Below are positions 49,085 through 60,560 of a stretch of DNA of 64,000 nt, in pieces. Origin of the DNA: Eudromia elegans (lineage: Eukaryota; Chordata; Aves; Tinamiformes; Tinamidae). Within the stretch, counting starts at the first letter, position 1. Every line of letters begins with the position of its first letter. The translations under genes and the position numbers were made by a program. Where the stretch lies: NCBI GenBank assembly GCA_003342815.1, contig PTEX01000110.1, positions 965,651 through 1,029,650 on the forward strand, read 5' to 3'. Below the pieces are notes generated by a model that was given only the letters and a program-made list of their open reading frames with translations, was not told the origin of the DNA and did not search any database.

Positions 49085-49622
49085 CACGGAGGGAAAGCGC
49101 GAGAACTAGGAAAAGTCCAAAGGGGACAGGAGAAGTTGGGACGCTCGGCCTGGGGAGCGCGAACGCGCGGCGGGGCGCGGCGCGAAGACAAAGCGATGCT
49201 CCCTTTTGGGAGGGATGGAGCGGGCTGCGCTCGGCCGTGCGGAGCGGCCCAGCGCGGGCCGGCCCGGGCTGACCCTTCTCCTGCGTGTCTCCCGCTTCCA
49301 GCGGGATCCGAGCAACAGGATCCCCCCCGCGCGCTCTCCCTTCCCCAAATTTCCCGCTCGCGCGCACCTTGCCGCGGCTCAGCCCCCGCCCGCCGCCGCC
49401 CTGGGGCTTCCCCGCCAGCTTCCCAAGTTGCTCCCTTCCCCAGCTTGCCCATGTCCCGACTTTTAAAAACTTACTCCACCTCAGGGAGCTCTCTGAAACC
49501 CCCGCTAAATACCAGCAAGGAGCAAATTAATACAATCAAACAAAATACAAAGCAGGCAAGAGGTGTGGAGGCGAGACTCTTTCTGCTACGAAGTTCCCCT
49601 CCCCAGCCTGCTTTACATAATC

Positions 49623-49649
49623 CATATATATATATATTTTATATATATG
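49623..49649. repeat. TA repeat inside the CpG island edge
   Basis: An alternating TA tract broken by TTTT, embedded between GC-rich blocks. It gives fortuitous TATA-like words, so it should not be taken as a promoter element without transcript data. Confidence 0.85.
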
Positions 49650-49682
49650 TAAGAATGACGGAGTAACCCCTCTAAAACAGTA

Positions 49683-49684
49683 CC
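49683..49684 (-). other. Possible minus-strand splice donor (weaker)
   Basis: Minus-strand GCAG|GTACTG, with the exon ending at 49,684. It departs from the consensus at +5 and could be a cryptic or alternative donor of a first exon. Confidence 0.25.
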
Positions 49685-49845
49685 TGCGTGCGCTCCGGAA
49701 AGTACAAAGAAAGGCTCAGCTGGCCCGCGCCTCCCCGGAGCCTCCCTCCCCTTCGCACTCGCAGCGAAGCCGCCCGGGGGGAGGCGGACGGGCCGCGGAG
49801 GGGGCGGACGAGCCGAACGGAGGACGAGGCAGGAGCCCGCACGTA

Positions 49846-49847
49846 CC
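49846..49847 (-). other. Strong minus-strand splice donor
   Basis: Minus-strand GAAG|GTACGT, close to the vertebrate consensus, with the exon ending at 49,847 inside the CpG island. The matching exon would start to the right, in or beyond the assembly gap. This supports a leftward gene with a first exon here. Confidence 0.5.
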
Positions 49848-49898
49848 TTCCGAGCGCGGGCCGCGCCGGCAGCCCCCGCCGCGGGGGCGGCCCCGGAG

Positions 49899-50833
49899 NN
49901 NNNNNNNNNNNNNNNNNNNNNNNNNNNNNNNNNNNNNNNNNNNNNNNNNNNNNNNNNNNNNNNNNNNNNNNNNNNNNNNNNNNNNNNNNNNNNNNNNNNN
50001 NNNNNNNNNNNNNNNNNNNNNNNNNNNNNNNNNNNNNNNNNNNNNNNNNNNNNNNNNNNNNNNNNNNNNNNNNNNNNNNNNNNNNNNNNNNNNNNNNNNN
50101 NNNNNNNNNNNNNNNNNNNNNNNNNNNNNNNNNNNNNNNNNNNNNNNNNNNNNNNNNNNNNNNNNNNNNNNNNNNNNNNNNNNNNNNNNNNNNNNNNNNN
50201 NNNNNNNNNNNNNNNNNNNNNNNNNNNNNNNNNNNNNNNNNNNNNNNNNNNNNNNNNNNNNNNNNNNNNNNNNNNNNNNNNNNNNNNNNNNNNNNNNNNN
50301 NNNNNNNNNNNNNNNNNNNNNNNNNNNNNNNNNNNNNNNNNNNNNNNNNNNNNNNNNNNNNNNNNNNNNNNNNNNNNNNNNNNNNNNNNNNNNNNNNNNN
50401 NNNNNNNNNNNNNNNNNNNNNNNNNNNNNNNNNNNNNNNNNNNNNNNNNNNNNNNNNNNNNNNNNNNNNNNNNNNNNNNNNNNNNNNNNNNNNNNNNNNN
50501 NNNNNNNNNNNNNNNNNNNNNNNNNNNNNNNNNNNNNNNNNNNNNNNNNNNNNNNNNNNNNNNNNNNNNNNNNNNNNNNNNNNNNNNNNNNNNNNNNNNN
50601 NNNNNNNNNNNNNNNNNNNNNNNNNNNNNNNNNNNNNNNNNNNNNNNNNNNNNNNNNNNNNNNNNNNNNNNNNNNNNNNNNNNNNNNNNNNNNNNNNNNN
50701 NNNNNNNNNNNNNNNNNNNNNNNNNNNNNNNNNNNNNNNNNNNNNNNNNNNNNNNNNNNNNNNNNNNNNNNNNNNNNNNNNNNNNNNNNNNNNNNNNNNN
50801 NNNNNNNNNNNNNNNNNNNNNNNNNNNNNNNNN
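49899..50833. other. Assembly gap (935 N)
   Basis: A continuous run of N inside the CpG island. GC-rich, structured promoter sequence is commonly lost from assemblies, so a first exon or start codon may be missing. Open frames spanning this interval are artefacts of reading N as any residue. Confidence 0.99.
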
Positions 50834-50944
50834 GGGGCCCGCGCCCTCGCAGCCGTCGGGCCCCGCCGAAAGTTTGGCGCGGGAAGCGAGGGGAGGGCGG
50901 GACGCGCACCGAGACAAAAGAAACGCGGAGCGGAGCCGCGCTCA

Positions 50945-50946
50945 CC
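50945..50946 (-). other. Strong minus-strand splice donor
   Basis: Minus-strand CCAAG|GTGAGCG, with the exon ending at 50,946. The exon side is GAG/GGA-rich and would encode a glutamate-rich run in one frame (AEEEEGALPQ), which may equally be 5' UTR. Together with the donor at 49,847 it suggests alternative first exons of one leftward gene. Confidence 0.5.
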
Positions 50947-51310
50947 TTGGGGGAGCGCGCCTTCCTCCTCCTCTGCCTCCTCCTCCTCCTGCCCCGGCGC
51001 CGGGGAGGACCCGCGGCTGGGGGGTGCGGGCTCAGCCCGGCCGCAGCTCCCCTCGCCGCACAGCGGCCCCGCTTCTCCCCGCCCGCTCCCCCTCTCCCCG
51101 CCGCGGCCGAGGTTCGGGCCGAGCCCGCTCCGCAGCCTCGCGGCGGCGCCGGGGGCAGCGCGGCCGCCCGCACGTCGGGGCTGCGCGGGGCTCCCCCGGG
51201 CGCGGGGGCCGTGGGGCAGGTGCGGGCGCGGGGTGAGGGGCGGCTGTGGGGTCTGGAGCATCGCTGTATCTCTCCCGCCCCGGCCACCCGGCCCCTTTGG
51301 GATGTGCGTT

Positions 51311-53989
51311 GTTGTTTAATCGGCAGTTTTTTTGGAAGGAAAACACGGTGAGAAGGGCACAGCGAGGCAGAGCAGTATCCAACCTTGGCTGAGCTCTCGA
51401 CATGTCCTGCAACCCCTGCCCACCTCTGTCCCCTTTTCTCTCTGCAGTTCACACTGATTTCATACTAGCAACTCAGCTGGTCTTTCCGGCTCCTCATCCC
51501 TTTCCCAGGCTCCAAATGTTGTGGCATTTCTTCAAACCATTCCCTCCTACCCAACATTCTCAGGCTCAAAGTCTGTTTCTTCATAACACTTTGTAACCTC
51601 CTCTCCCAGGATCGACTTTACCTTCCTGCCCTGGAGAAAACACCCTCAGCAATTCCCTTCTTCTCCCAGCTCTTTCCCAACCGTGGGCAGTTCCTTCTGT
51701 GTCTGCCTGGGACGGTCCGTGCTCGGGGCGCTCCCCTGAGCCACGAGGGCTGTGCGCTGCTCGCGCGTTGCAGAGCAGCAGGTTCTGCAGCAAGGTGCTT
51801 CCCCCTCATCCATCCTGGCATGAGAGCAAGCACACATTACCTGGCCGTGGTACGCGATGCAGGGTAACGTAAGGCGTTGGAAATGCCTTCCTGTGCTCAT
51901 TCTTCTTCATCTTTCCTCTCACTTTACTCTTCTTCTCTGCTTCTCTGCATTATATGTTCCCATACAACTTTCATAACATTTTTATCGCTCCCTTCTAAAC
52001 AGATCATTTCTCCTTTCCTTCCTTTTGACTTTTTCATTAATCCTAGATTTTTGTTCTCTCAGTCTACACTATTTCCGTCCTTCATTTACTCATTTTTCGT
52101 TTTCCACCTCATCACTTATGCTTTAATGACCCTCCAGTTTCATGGGGGAAGGGAACATTAACTGCACTCTAACCCTTCCCTTAGGTCCATCCTTGTTTTC
52201 GCTCAACTTTTCATGTTTTCAGTCTGCTTTACTGGCACACATGGATCTTCAGGCAATATATATTCTTCTGCCAATGCACATATAGTCTTCTGTTGTGTCT
52301 CTTTCCTGATGAACCCAAATCCATCAAGGCCTACTGCCTGCTCTAGGCAGTATTTCTGGTATAAGACGCTAGTTTTTGGTTTCAGGTGTTCAGGGGAGAC
52401 ATTCAAGACACCTTCCATTAAGGCATCACTTGCTGAGAATTTGTTACAGAAGTGACTTGTCCCAGTGCCTGTCCCTCGAGTTGGATGTTGGAGGGGAGTT
52501 TGGTGTTGGCATCACGTGTGTGCACTTCTCCCCCTGCCCTTGAAAGCTGTAGGGCAAAAGTTTCTTTAAACTTCTGTGTGGTCGTTCTCTACTAAAATGT
52601 ATTTAAACAGGATATATCTCTACCTTTTCATTCCATCATGAGAGATAAACAACAACTAATCACTGGACCGCAAGGCAACCATTGCCAAGGGTCCTATGAT
52701 CCTGACCTGATTATATCTAATATGCACAAAGAGAAGAAATTCATAGTAGCTCAAGAGTTCATTGACCAGGGGTGAGAAAAAAAAATAGCAAAATTGATTG
52801 AGAGGGGGAAAAAGCCAGAAATGCTTCAGGAGCTATTCCTATCTCTTTTAGAGAACAAAGAATTTGTTCCAAGGATAAAAGGCCATATGCACTCCAGACA
52901 GGAGAAAAATTCAATAAATCCCCTAGTAATTCCACTGGCCAAGTGAAGGCAAGCATAAGCATTAAAAAAAAAGAACATACAAGCAGAACAAAGGAGAAAC
53001 CATTAATGATTAAAATGAAATAGTAATTTCCACTTTTTTTCTTTTTTTTCTTTAAGAAAAGTCAGTGCCATAATGGAGAATCCACCTCTGCAAGCGATGG
53101 AAATCAAATCATTTTACACTAAGTGAGGAATTAAACATCTCCCAGCAAAGCTCATGGGCCTGCCCATAGAGATAGTAGCACTGTTAATTATGGTACAAGG
53201 AGTACTAATAGCAATATCTGTGTTCTGTAAGTTGAAAGACAAATCTTGCATGCTGACGACAAGCCACATCTCAGCCTCCTAGCAGCTGGAAAGGCTTTTG
53301 GACAGCAGCTAGTTCCAATGTACATTAAATCCTTCACCCCAGCTACCTTGCACCCAAGTGTTGAGAAAAGATCTGGGTGAGAAGGTCTGTGTTGCACCAA
53401 TGCTCAGTTTAATAAATGTTGGAATCCCACAGAAATTATGGGAGTCTATTGCTAATGCAATAGCTAATAGCACAAAGAAAAAAAAAAAAAAAGGAGGGGG
53501 AAGGGGCTGGGGACAAACAGGATGACCCAAGTAGCAGTGCTCTGTTTTGCCCCGTATCAGCCCCTTTGACAATAATGGAAAGCCTGACACAGGATTACAC
53601 TCAAAGAGAACTAAGCATTGGAATAAGACTTTTAACACAGGGCCTGTTCACCTTTATTTCTCCCTTTGCTCTTGTGCAGAAGTGCCACTGCAGCTGCAGG
53701 AGGGATTTGAGTGCAGATCTACTGAGACTTGGCTTGAAGGAAGCTGCCGTGGTGAAGAAATTGCTCATAGCACACCAACATTCAAACATTTCCAAGTGAT
53801 AGGAATCCAGTCTCTGCTGGTTTCCAAATTTGAGGCAACTGGCTTAAACAGCCTATGTTTTAGTTTTCACATTCTTGATTCCCCCTGCACAAGCATATTC
53901 TTCGCAATTCTTTCACTCTCAGAGATGTTCTAACATTATATTCTACTTCTCAAGCCTCCTGGAGGAGACACTGCAGTGAAATTTACTCC
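51311..53989. other. Non-coding DNA upstream of the inferred promoter
   Basis: No gene recognised. It falls off quickly in CpG from 51,310. A minus-strand CCAG|GTAATG donor-like string lies near 51,843, and a C/T-rich stretch occupies 51,880-52,130. An A run lies at 53,478-53,492. A possible plus-strand donor CACG|GTGAGA near 51,346-51,354 would suit a divergent transcript. Confidence 0.55.
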
Positions 53990-54330
53990 AGACAAGTCCA
54001 AGATATTTAAGACCAGGAAGGATTATTAAATTGTCTAGTTTGTCTTTTTATATAAATGGACAACAAAATTTAATCCAGTTTCTCCTGTATTTACCTTAGT
54101 AGCCTATATTCTTCTGAGGTCTAACTTCCAGAAGGGAATTACATTTTGCTAAGACATCGAGTGGTATTGAGTCAATCACTTCCCTGAGGAACTGAGTCAA
54201 TAATAATCTTTACCTTTAAAAAGGACAACAGCAAAAGCTCTGCTTTACTTTGAATTAAAATTTGTTCGGTTTTGACTTCCAGTTGCCTTTTTTTTAATGC
54301 CTTGCCACCCCATTAAATTAGTGCAGAGCT
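53990..54330 (-). mobile_element. Ancient CR1/L3-like retrotransposon remnant
   Basis: Plus-strand sequence reads as the reverse complement of an old amniote CR1/L3-type 3' region. The segments occur in the order I know from the family: …agaccaggaaggattattaaattgtctagt, tcctgtattt, ctaacttccagaag, tcaatcacttccctgagg, aataatctttacctttaaaaa, and gaattaaaatttgttcggttttgacttccagttgcc. It is strongly diverged, with small gaps, and non-coding. Boundaries are approximate. The alternative is a different ancient LINE with the same terminal module. Confidence 0.55.
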
Positions 54331-57039
54331 AATTTTATAAATGAGAGCTTGAAAGCAAGGCTGGCTGCACCGGGCAGAGAACCTTTCTGCAGAGATAATA
54401 CACTTAGAGGATTGTTTTAATCTCTTTGAGGGATTACATACATTAACTTGTTCATGTTCTATTACATTTACCAAGAAAATATGCAGTTGCTTGAAGCTCA
54501 TCTGCTGAATCTTTATTTACTTATTTTCTCCAGCATTTGGTTGTCCCAGGAGTGGCCACTCTAAACGTATATGGAGGCCATAATAAGTGAATACCAGCAT
54601 CCCACAAACTCAAATTTCATGTGGCTGCCATACAAATAAATGAAAAGGACAGTCTTACTTGTAAGAGGGCCTGCAGCGCTGATGAAGATGTTCATGTCTC
54701 ACTCTCTCTTCCCATCACATTTCCTATGTGTGTCTTCTGGATTTCTAATAGAGGATTTGCTGTGATGGAAAAGCAAGGGGTCCAAAAGTATACAACTTTT
54801 TCTTGACCAAACAGCCATTGATTATTAGCCTGCTTTTCAGGAGGCTCAGTGTGAAGACCCACATTTCTCATCTTGGTTTCTAGCTCTGTAGAAGAAATCC
54901 AAATGATGCAACCCTATTCGATCCCAGAGCACCCCAGAAAAGTAAACTGAGCATCACTTTGCAAGAGCGGCTGCACATTTGGACTTACTTTTGAGTGTTG
55001 CTATTTGTAAGAGGGCAGGCAATACGGTAGAGGAGAGACAAAAAATGGTCTTTTAGCAAGCCAGTCAGAGCACCTTCAGTTTTTGCAGTCCTAGCAATTT
55101 TGTCCTTCCCCTTCCATTTTAATAGCAGCACTTTTTCCTCACACAGGCATCAGTTTTGCAGTTAAGTTCCTTTTTTTTAGGAGTATGAGTCAAATCATTG
55201 GGTCAACCTGCTCCTGCAAATGTAAAGATGACAATAGAAAAGCTTGGAAATGAAAGAATTGGGCATATTCGTGTCTGGAGACTCAGCAAATTTACAGGAT
55301 GCTTATTTTGGAAATGCACATACTGGAAATATTCACATAAAAAATGCAGTATTATTCCAAGATATTAGAAAAAAACCATGAGCTTTCACTGCCTTTAACT
55401 CACCTGACAGTTGTTCAGAGCATCCATATTCTGGGGGAAAAACATCATTTATATTTGATTCTCAATCACCTACATTTTCCTTATATTTTCCCCTAAACCA
55501 AAGGAAGATTCTCTAATTTTCTTTCCCAGTGTCCATCTCACCAAAGCCAAGAAAGTCCTTTGTTCATATTCTATGTTAGCATAACTATTTCTTCAGCTAT
55601 ATACACTAGAACCTCCCATCATTGTTGCTTCTTTATACTTATTTTGGTCCCATTTTCCCCATCCCTGTTTGACAGACTAGTAGCAGGACATATACCTGGC
55701 TGCATTTTAACTACCACCTCTTCCCCAATATCATGTGGATCTTCTGACAGATCTTATAGAAACTAAGAATTTCTCAAGAAATAGGTAATTCCTAAACAAA
55801 TTCAAATAAGGGTTTAATTCAGCAGTATATTCTAATATAGCAGTATGATGGAATTCAGTTGCTACTCTCCTCAAGGGAAGATTTTCCTTAGGAAGAATCA
55901 AAGAATTAAGCAGGTCTATTTTATTTTTCCTAGGCAAGGAAAATTTTTTTTTTTTTTTTCTTATTCACATTCTCATGCCATTTTTTCCATGTTCCCATGT
56001 TGCTTTTCAACTAATTTAATCATCCTTTGTGTCTAGACACAATTACGGTTATTACTATATTAGTCCTCTATTATAGTCAAAATAAGACTAAATCTTGGGA
56101 GTTATGATTTCAACCTAACTTTCTTCTTTTGAAAAGTTTTAAAACATCAACTTGGAGTTTTTGTGGAAAATTTTGATCTATTTGAGACACAGCAGGATTA
56201 AGTATAGCTATAGAAATACTTTAGACTGTAGCATACATATGCTTCTCAAAATTCACAGCTCTTCTTGGTTTTGAGCATCACAATAACACCCAATATATTG
56301 TTTCATATTGTCTACTATTCTCATCTTCAGACAGTGCTAAAGCTATTGGTGTTACAACTTCTAGTTGCCTTTCAACTAGTTTAATTATCCTGTCTTCTAC
56401 TTTCCGTGCAATCACTTCTTTTAAGATGTATTGGCAAAAGTGTTGGGCTAGAATTTTGGACAATATAATCTCTTTGGTTCATAGATCTGTTCAAATGGTT
56501 GGCTCAAGCACAGAGGCTGCCAAATCCTGGTGTGACATTCCCCCATACAGCTTACACAAAGGAGAGTGCCAGCACAAGGACCTGAGCCCTGCTCACAACT
56601 GTGGTCCAGATCTGGTTTAATAGGGTTTTGGGTGCCTTGCTGTCACAACAAACACCCCACCGCAGCTTAAACTCCCTTAGTGCCACAGCAGCGTGAAGAG
56701 GTGAGTTGATGGACAGTTTGCAGGCAGAATTCTAGAGGCTGGACCAAAAAAATCTCGTGTGGGACTTCCCCTTCTCCGCACACGCTGGCAGTCTTCCAAA
56801 AAACATGCACTTCTGCTTCATGTGGCTTGAGTGCGGTTTCAGTCTGCAGCCCTCAAGAGGAAAAAAAAGAAAACAGAAGAAAAAAAAAAAAGTCCTCTGT
56901 GCTGTGTGCATGCACAGGTAGAAGCAAGAGCTGGCCGAGAGACCGTGGAGCTTTTGGGCATCCCTGACGAGTAGGCAAGAACTTGCTGGGCCTGCCCAGC
57001 CCATCACAAGGCTGCTCTGCACATCACGTGCCGACTCAC
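54331..57039. other. AT-rich non-coding DNA
   Basis: No gene recognised. The stretch 54,331-54,560, directly beside the ancient retroelement remnant, is repeat-free and conserved-looking. A T run lies near 55,946-55,959. A plus-strand donor-like GAAGAG|GTGAGT occurs near 56,696-56,704. A-rich interruptions occur at 56,859-56,892. Confidence 0.55.
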
Positions 57040-57119
57040 CTGAAGCAGCCCTTGAGCTTGGCAAAGTTCATGCTCCTGGCCATGGAGCTGGGGTTCTGGA
57101 CTACGTGAGCATTGAACTT
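57040..57119 (-). other. Candidate minus-strand coding mini-exon
   Basis: Reading leftwards, a CCTACAG acceptor-like string ends at 57,120 and a perfect consensus donor TTCAG|GTGAGT ends the 80-base exon at 57,040. The frame is open throughout and contains CCATGG (start codon at 57,083-57,081), giving MARSMNFAKLKGCF before an incomplete AG codon. Most codons after the ATG end in G or C although the surroundings are not GC-rich, a pattern typical of coding DNA. The upstream pyrimidine tract is weak, so this could alternatively be a first exon with its own promoter. I do not recognise the peptide. If real, it lies upstream of the CpG island on the same strand and could be an alternative start of the inferred gene. 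Confidence 0.3.
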
Positions 57120-59243
57120 CTGTAGGTTCAAGTCTTAGAAGCTTTGAGCCTTTTCATACGAAAATATAAATGATAGCTAAGCCTTCAAAAAAGAAAAGGT
57201 GTGAAGGGAACCTACTCTTGCACTTGTAAAGAATGGTAGAATATAGAAAGTTTCTTCAGGAAACATCAAGGTCTCTCCAAGCACAGGAATACTGTAGCAG
57301 GTCTTTGTAAAAATGACATGGTAAATATGGACATGTGATAAGCCAACTCTCTGGTTTCCCTTTTGCCCATGATCTCTGTTACTCCTTTTTAGTCCTTTGC
57401 CTGTGACCGCTATTATCATCTTTGTGATACTTTGGGTCAACATGACCACGAGCTCTGCCACTGCTCTCAAATTTGGTAAATGAGACCTGATTTTGAAAGC
57501 TGCAACCTCATTCTGTTCATTACTTCTTCAGAAACTGTGGCTTTGACAAACTAAAAATACTTGCTTTCAATGATAAAAGCACAGAAATGAAAGTATAGCT
57601 CAGAGTCTTGCTAACTTACGCTCCTTCAGATGGGAGCTGAGGTACTACATTAGTCTATAGTGGTAAAGCAGGAAGCTAGCAGATTTTCCTAAATCCATGA
57701 GTTTGTAATAGGGACTCAATCCATTCCAGTGGCTGAAAATTTCCTTTGACACCACTATTGATAGGTCTCATCGCCAAGAAAACAAACCATAATATACAGT
57801 TGTGATATAAATAAAAATTTACTTTTTCCAACACCACTCATGTAAAGTCCCATGGCAGTGACATTACCCGTGTATGTATGACTGCAGAATACAAGCAGTG
57901 TTTTGAGTTCCAAAGGCTAGGTAGGATCAGCTTGAAATACTGAAATTTAATCCTTCAATTTTTTAAAAATATTTTCCCTGTCCAGTGATATTTTTAAGAA
58001 AATATGCCAAGTTTTTTTTTTTTTTTTTAAAAAGCAAACTATTATAATAAACCTATTTTCTTCAAATTTGGTGCTCCAGATAATGTCAGAGGTATCATGA
58101 CAGAAAGATGTTATCCATCCTATGCAACTGTTTAGAATCTGATTACACATTCATAATTTGCCAGTAACCTTTACTTGTAAAGTCAAATTACAAATTTTCT
58201 ATTTATTATACATAAATATACCGTGCTTCCATATCCTGCCTCAGCAGACACTGAGTAATTTATGGGGTGCATTAGTCAGTAGCTGTTTTATGTTAGACTA
58301 CAACTACACACAAGTAGAGATCTTCAATAATACATCCACAGAACAGTGATTTTTTTTTTTTTAATGAAGTGAAATAAAGCTTGGCAGAGTGCAAAGATGT
58401 GCTGCTTCCTCAGTGAAGACAGAATATACCTGGAAAAATCACCATGTGGGAAAAGGGAAACGGGACACTGGATAACAAGCAGACAGGAGAAAAATTACTA
58501 CCTAAAGGTTGCAGCTGGTTGTCTCTGCAGATTTAAAGGATCAGCTACCCAGAGTGTAATTTGAGGAAAATCTCTTGTTAATGGATAAACTGAGCTGTAC
58601 ACTGCTCAGCGCAGGCTGGGCAGTGAGAGGGACCGTATTTCTTGAGGGAAAACAAGAGCTTTGCTAAGCAGCGGCCACTAAATTTGCTCCATTTGCTTGG
58701 ACGTTACACCTCGGTGTGACCCAGAGCTGCATATTTTTGGCCGTCCACTGCTTAAGCTCAAAACCTCCCACAGGCTTCAGGCAAGAGAGGAGAGAGTCAC
58801 GGGGGTTTTGCTCAAGGACGTGTCCCCCTAGGCAAGCGGCCGGGCCGGCAGGGATCCCGGAGGCCGCCTGCCCGGGCACCAGTTCGTTTCATAGGTCACC
58901 AACCTGCCATCAGGTTGTAATGACTTCTGGCTATTTCTAACTGGGATTTAAATCAGTGACCTGGAGTAAAGACACTCATCCTATTACAAGCCTCCTGAGC
59001 CATCTAAATTCCAATGGGGCATTTTTTTTTTAATTCTTCTTAAGCTTCCTTCACAGATATAAATGATCACAGAAAAGCCAAGCTCCAAATATTGACAGGA
59101 CGCCAAATTTCTTTCTCATGAAGCCTCCTTTTTTTGCTTTATTCATTCCATAACCCACCTGTGTATGCGGCTTGCATGTCAGGGCTCTTTCAGCAGTTTA
59201 TGAGCTTTAGTGACATCTGAATGTAGATTTGTATGTTTTGAGG

Positions 59244-59289
59244 TACAGATATCAGAAACACCTAGATACAGATATCAAAAATACCTAGA
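59244..59289. repeat. Tandem duplication, 23-base unit
   Basis: Unit 1 (59,244-59,266) and unit 2 (59,267-59,289) match at 21 of 23 positions. Each contains the palindromic word GATATC and ends in CCTAGA. It is a small head-to-tail duplication. Confidence 0.88.
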
Positions 59290-60535
59290 AGATCTTTTAT
59301 GGCAGTTTGTTTCAGGAATATATACTGCATTAAAAAGACCTGTTCAAAAGCACTGACAGGACTTTTGGGAAATTCTTTGTCCTCTACCACATTAAATCAT
59401 CTGCCATTACATCAATAGCACAGTCTGTGAGGTTTGCCTGTCCATTGCCCCAGATAGAAAAGGGAAAAAAATAAAATAAAAGCAATAAAGTTAGCAGAAA
59501 TACTCACAGAGCAACACATGAAAATTTCAGGACAGTATATTTAAGCTATTTAATCATATGTGTTAGAAAAACAGCTATTCCAAGAAGTCATGTCAATAGC
59601 TAAATCAAGGACAGAAGCTGCAGAGCAACCTTTGCCCTACTGATGCTGCCTTTCTAGCCATTGTTAGCTCATTAGACTTTTATTTTCACTTTATACCTAC
59701 TTGAATAAGTACTTAGCTAGTTTTTTGGTTTGCTTTCAACATTTTATTTCTACAAATTGCACAGATGACATCTATTAGATATCCTACAGTATAAAAGAAA
59801 CCATCATCCTTATGAGGAATTCCAAGGAAAAAAATCCAGAAACTTAAAGCTTGTGTAAAAACAGATGCTTTCCTTGATTTCTCATCAAGGATACAAGTGT
59901 GCTAAAGTCATAGCATTTTTAAATATTCAAAAGAAATAAAATATTCCTGTTTTAAGTTAGTAATTTATCTGATAAGAATGTCCTTTGAGATGGCTGCAGC
60001 CAAAAGTGCTTTCTAGATAGCACAGACTTAAGGCATATTTTGCACTAATCAGATCCCCGTAAGATTAGATGAATGCCAAGTAATGAATGAACTCTGGACT
60101 ACGTAGATCCTTAGCCAGGCCTGCACTGATGTCCCTAGAGAAAACGTGATATCCACATCAGATAGTGGTAAAAACATGGAAAGAATTCTGCATAAAGAGA
60201 ATTGGGAAGAGCTTTATCAGACCTTGGAAGGCACACCAGCCTTCAGACGTGAACACCCTACACTACTCCACAGTTACCAGTTATCATCAAATTCGGAATC
60301 GGAGCTATTAAAAAAGGGATAAATAAGAAGTATGGTGTTCTGCTTTGCTTCCCTCAGCTACATTTTTCCCCCCACTGTGAAACATTCCTACCCTAAAGGA
60401 GGGCCCTGGCTGAGAGGAATGTTCTGAGGACAACTCTCCTTGGAGTCACGGGATAGCAACCCGTGTTCGCAGGGCAGAGGGACAGCAACATTTAGTACAG
60501 ACTTAAACTATGTGATAGGTTCTATCAGGGTGAGG

Positions 60536-60560
60536 AAAAAAAAAAAAAAAAAAAAAAAAA
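60536..60560. repeat. Poly(A) run, 25 bases
   Basis: Uninterrupted A homopolymer. The sequence on its left is not a recognisable processed transcript. Confidence 0.9.

Larger units (their letters stand above)
49085..51310. promoter_or_regulatory. Large CpG island, probable gene promoter
   Basis: Very GC- and CpG-rich sequence on both sides of an assembly gap, bounded by AT-rich DNA. It carries GC boxes such as GGGGCGG at 49,801-49,807, CCCCGCCC at 51,077-51,084 and CCCGCCCC at 51,274-51,281. Two strong minus-strand donors, after 50,946 and 49,847, suggest first exons of a gene transcribed leftwards. There is no canonical TATA box in place, as usual for CpG-island promoters. The long open frames through the island are compositional and cross the gap; none is called as coding. 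The gene is not identified, and the core of the promoter may lie in the missing 935 bases. A divergent rightward transcript is possible. Confidence 0.85.

Noticed and set aside
49613..51452. Four open frames of over 400 codons through the CpG island
   Set aside because: More than 300 codons of each are N from the assembly gap, and the remainder is low-complexity GC-rich translation.
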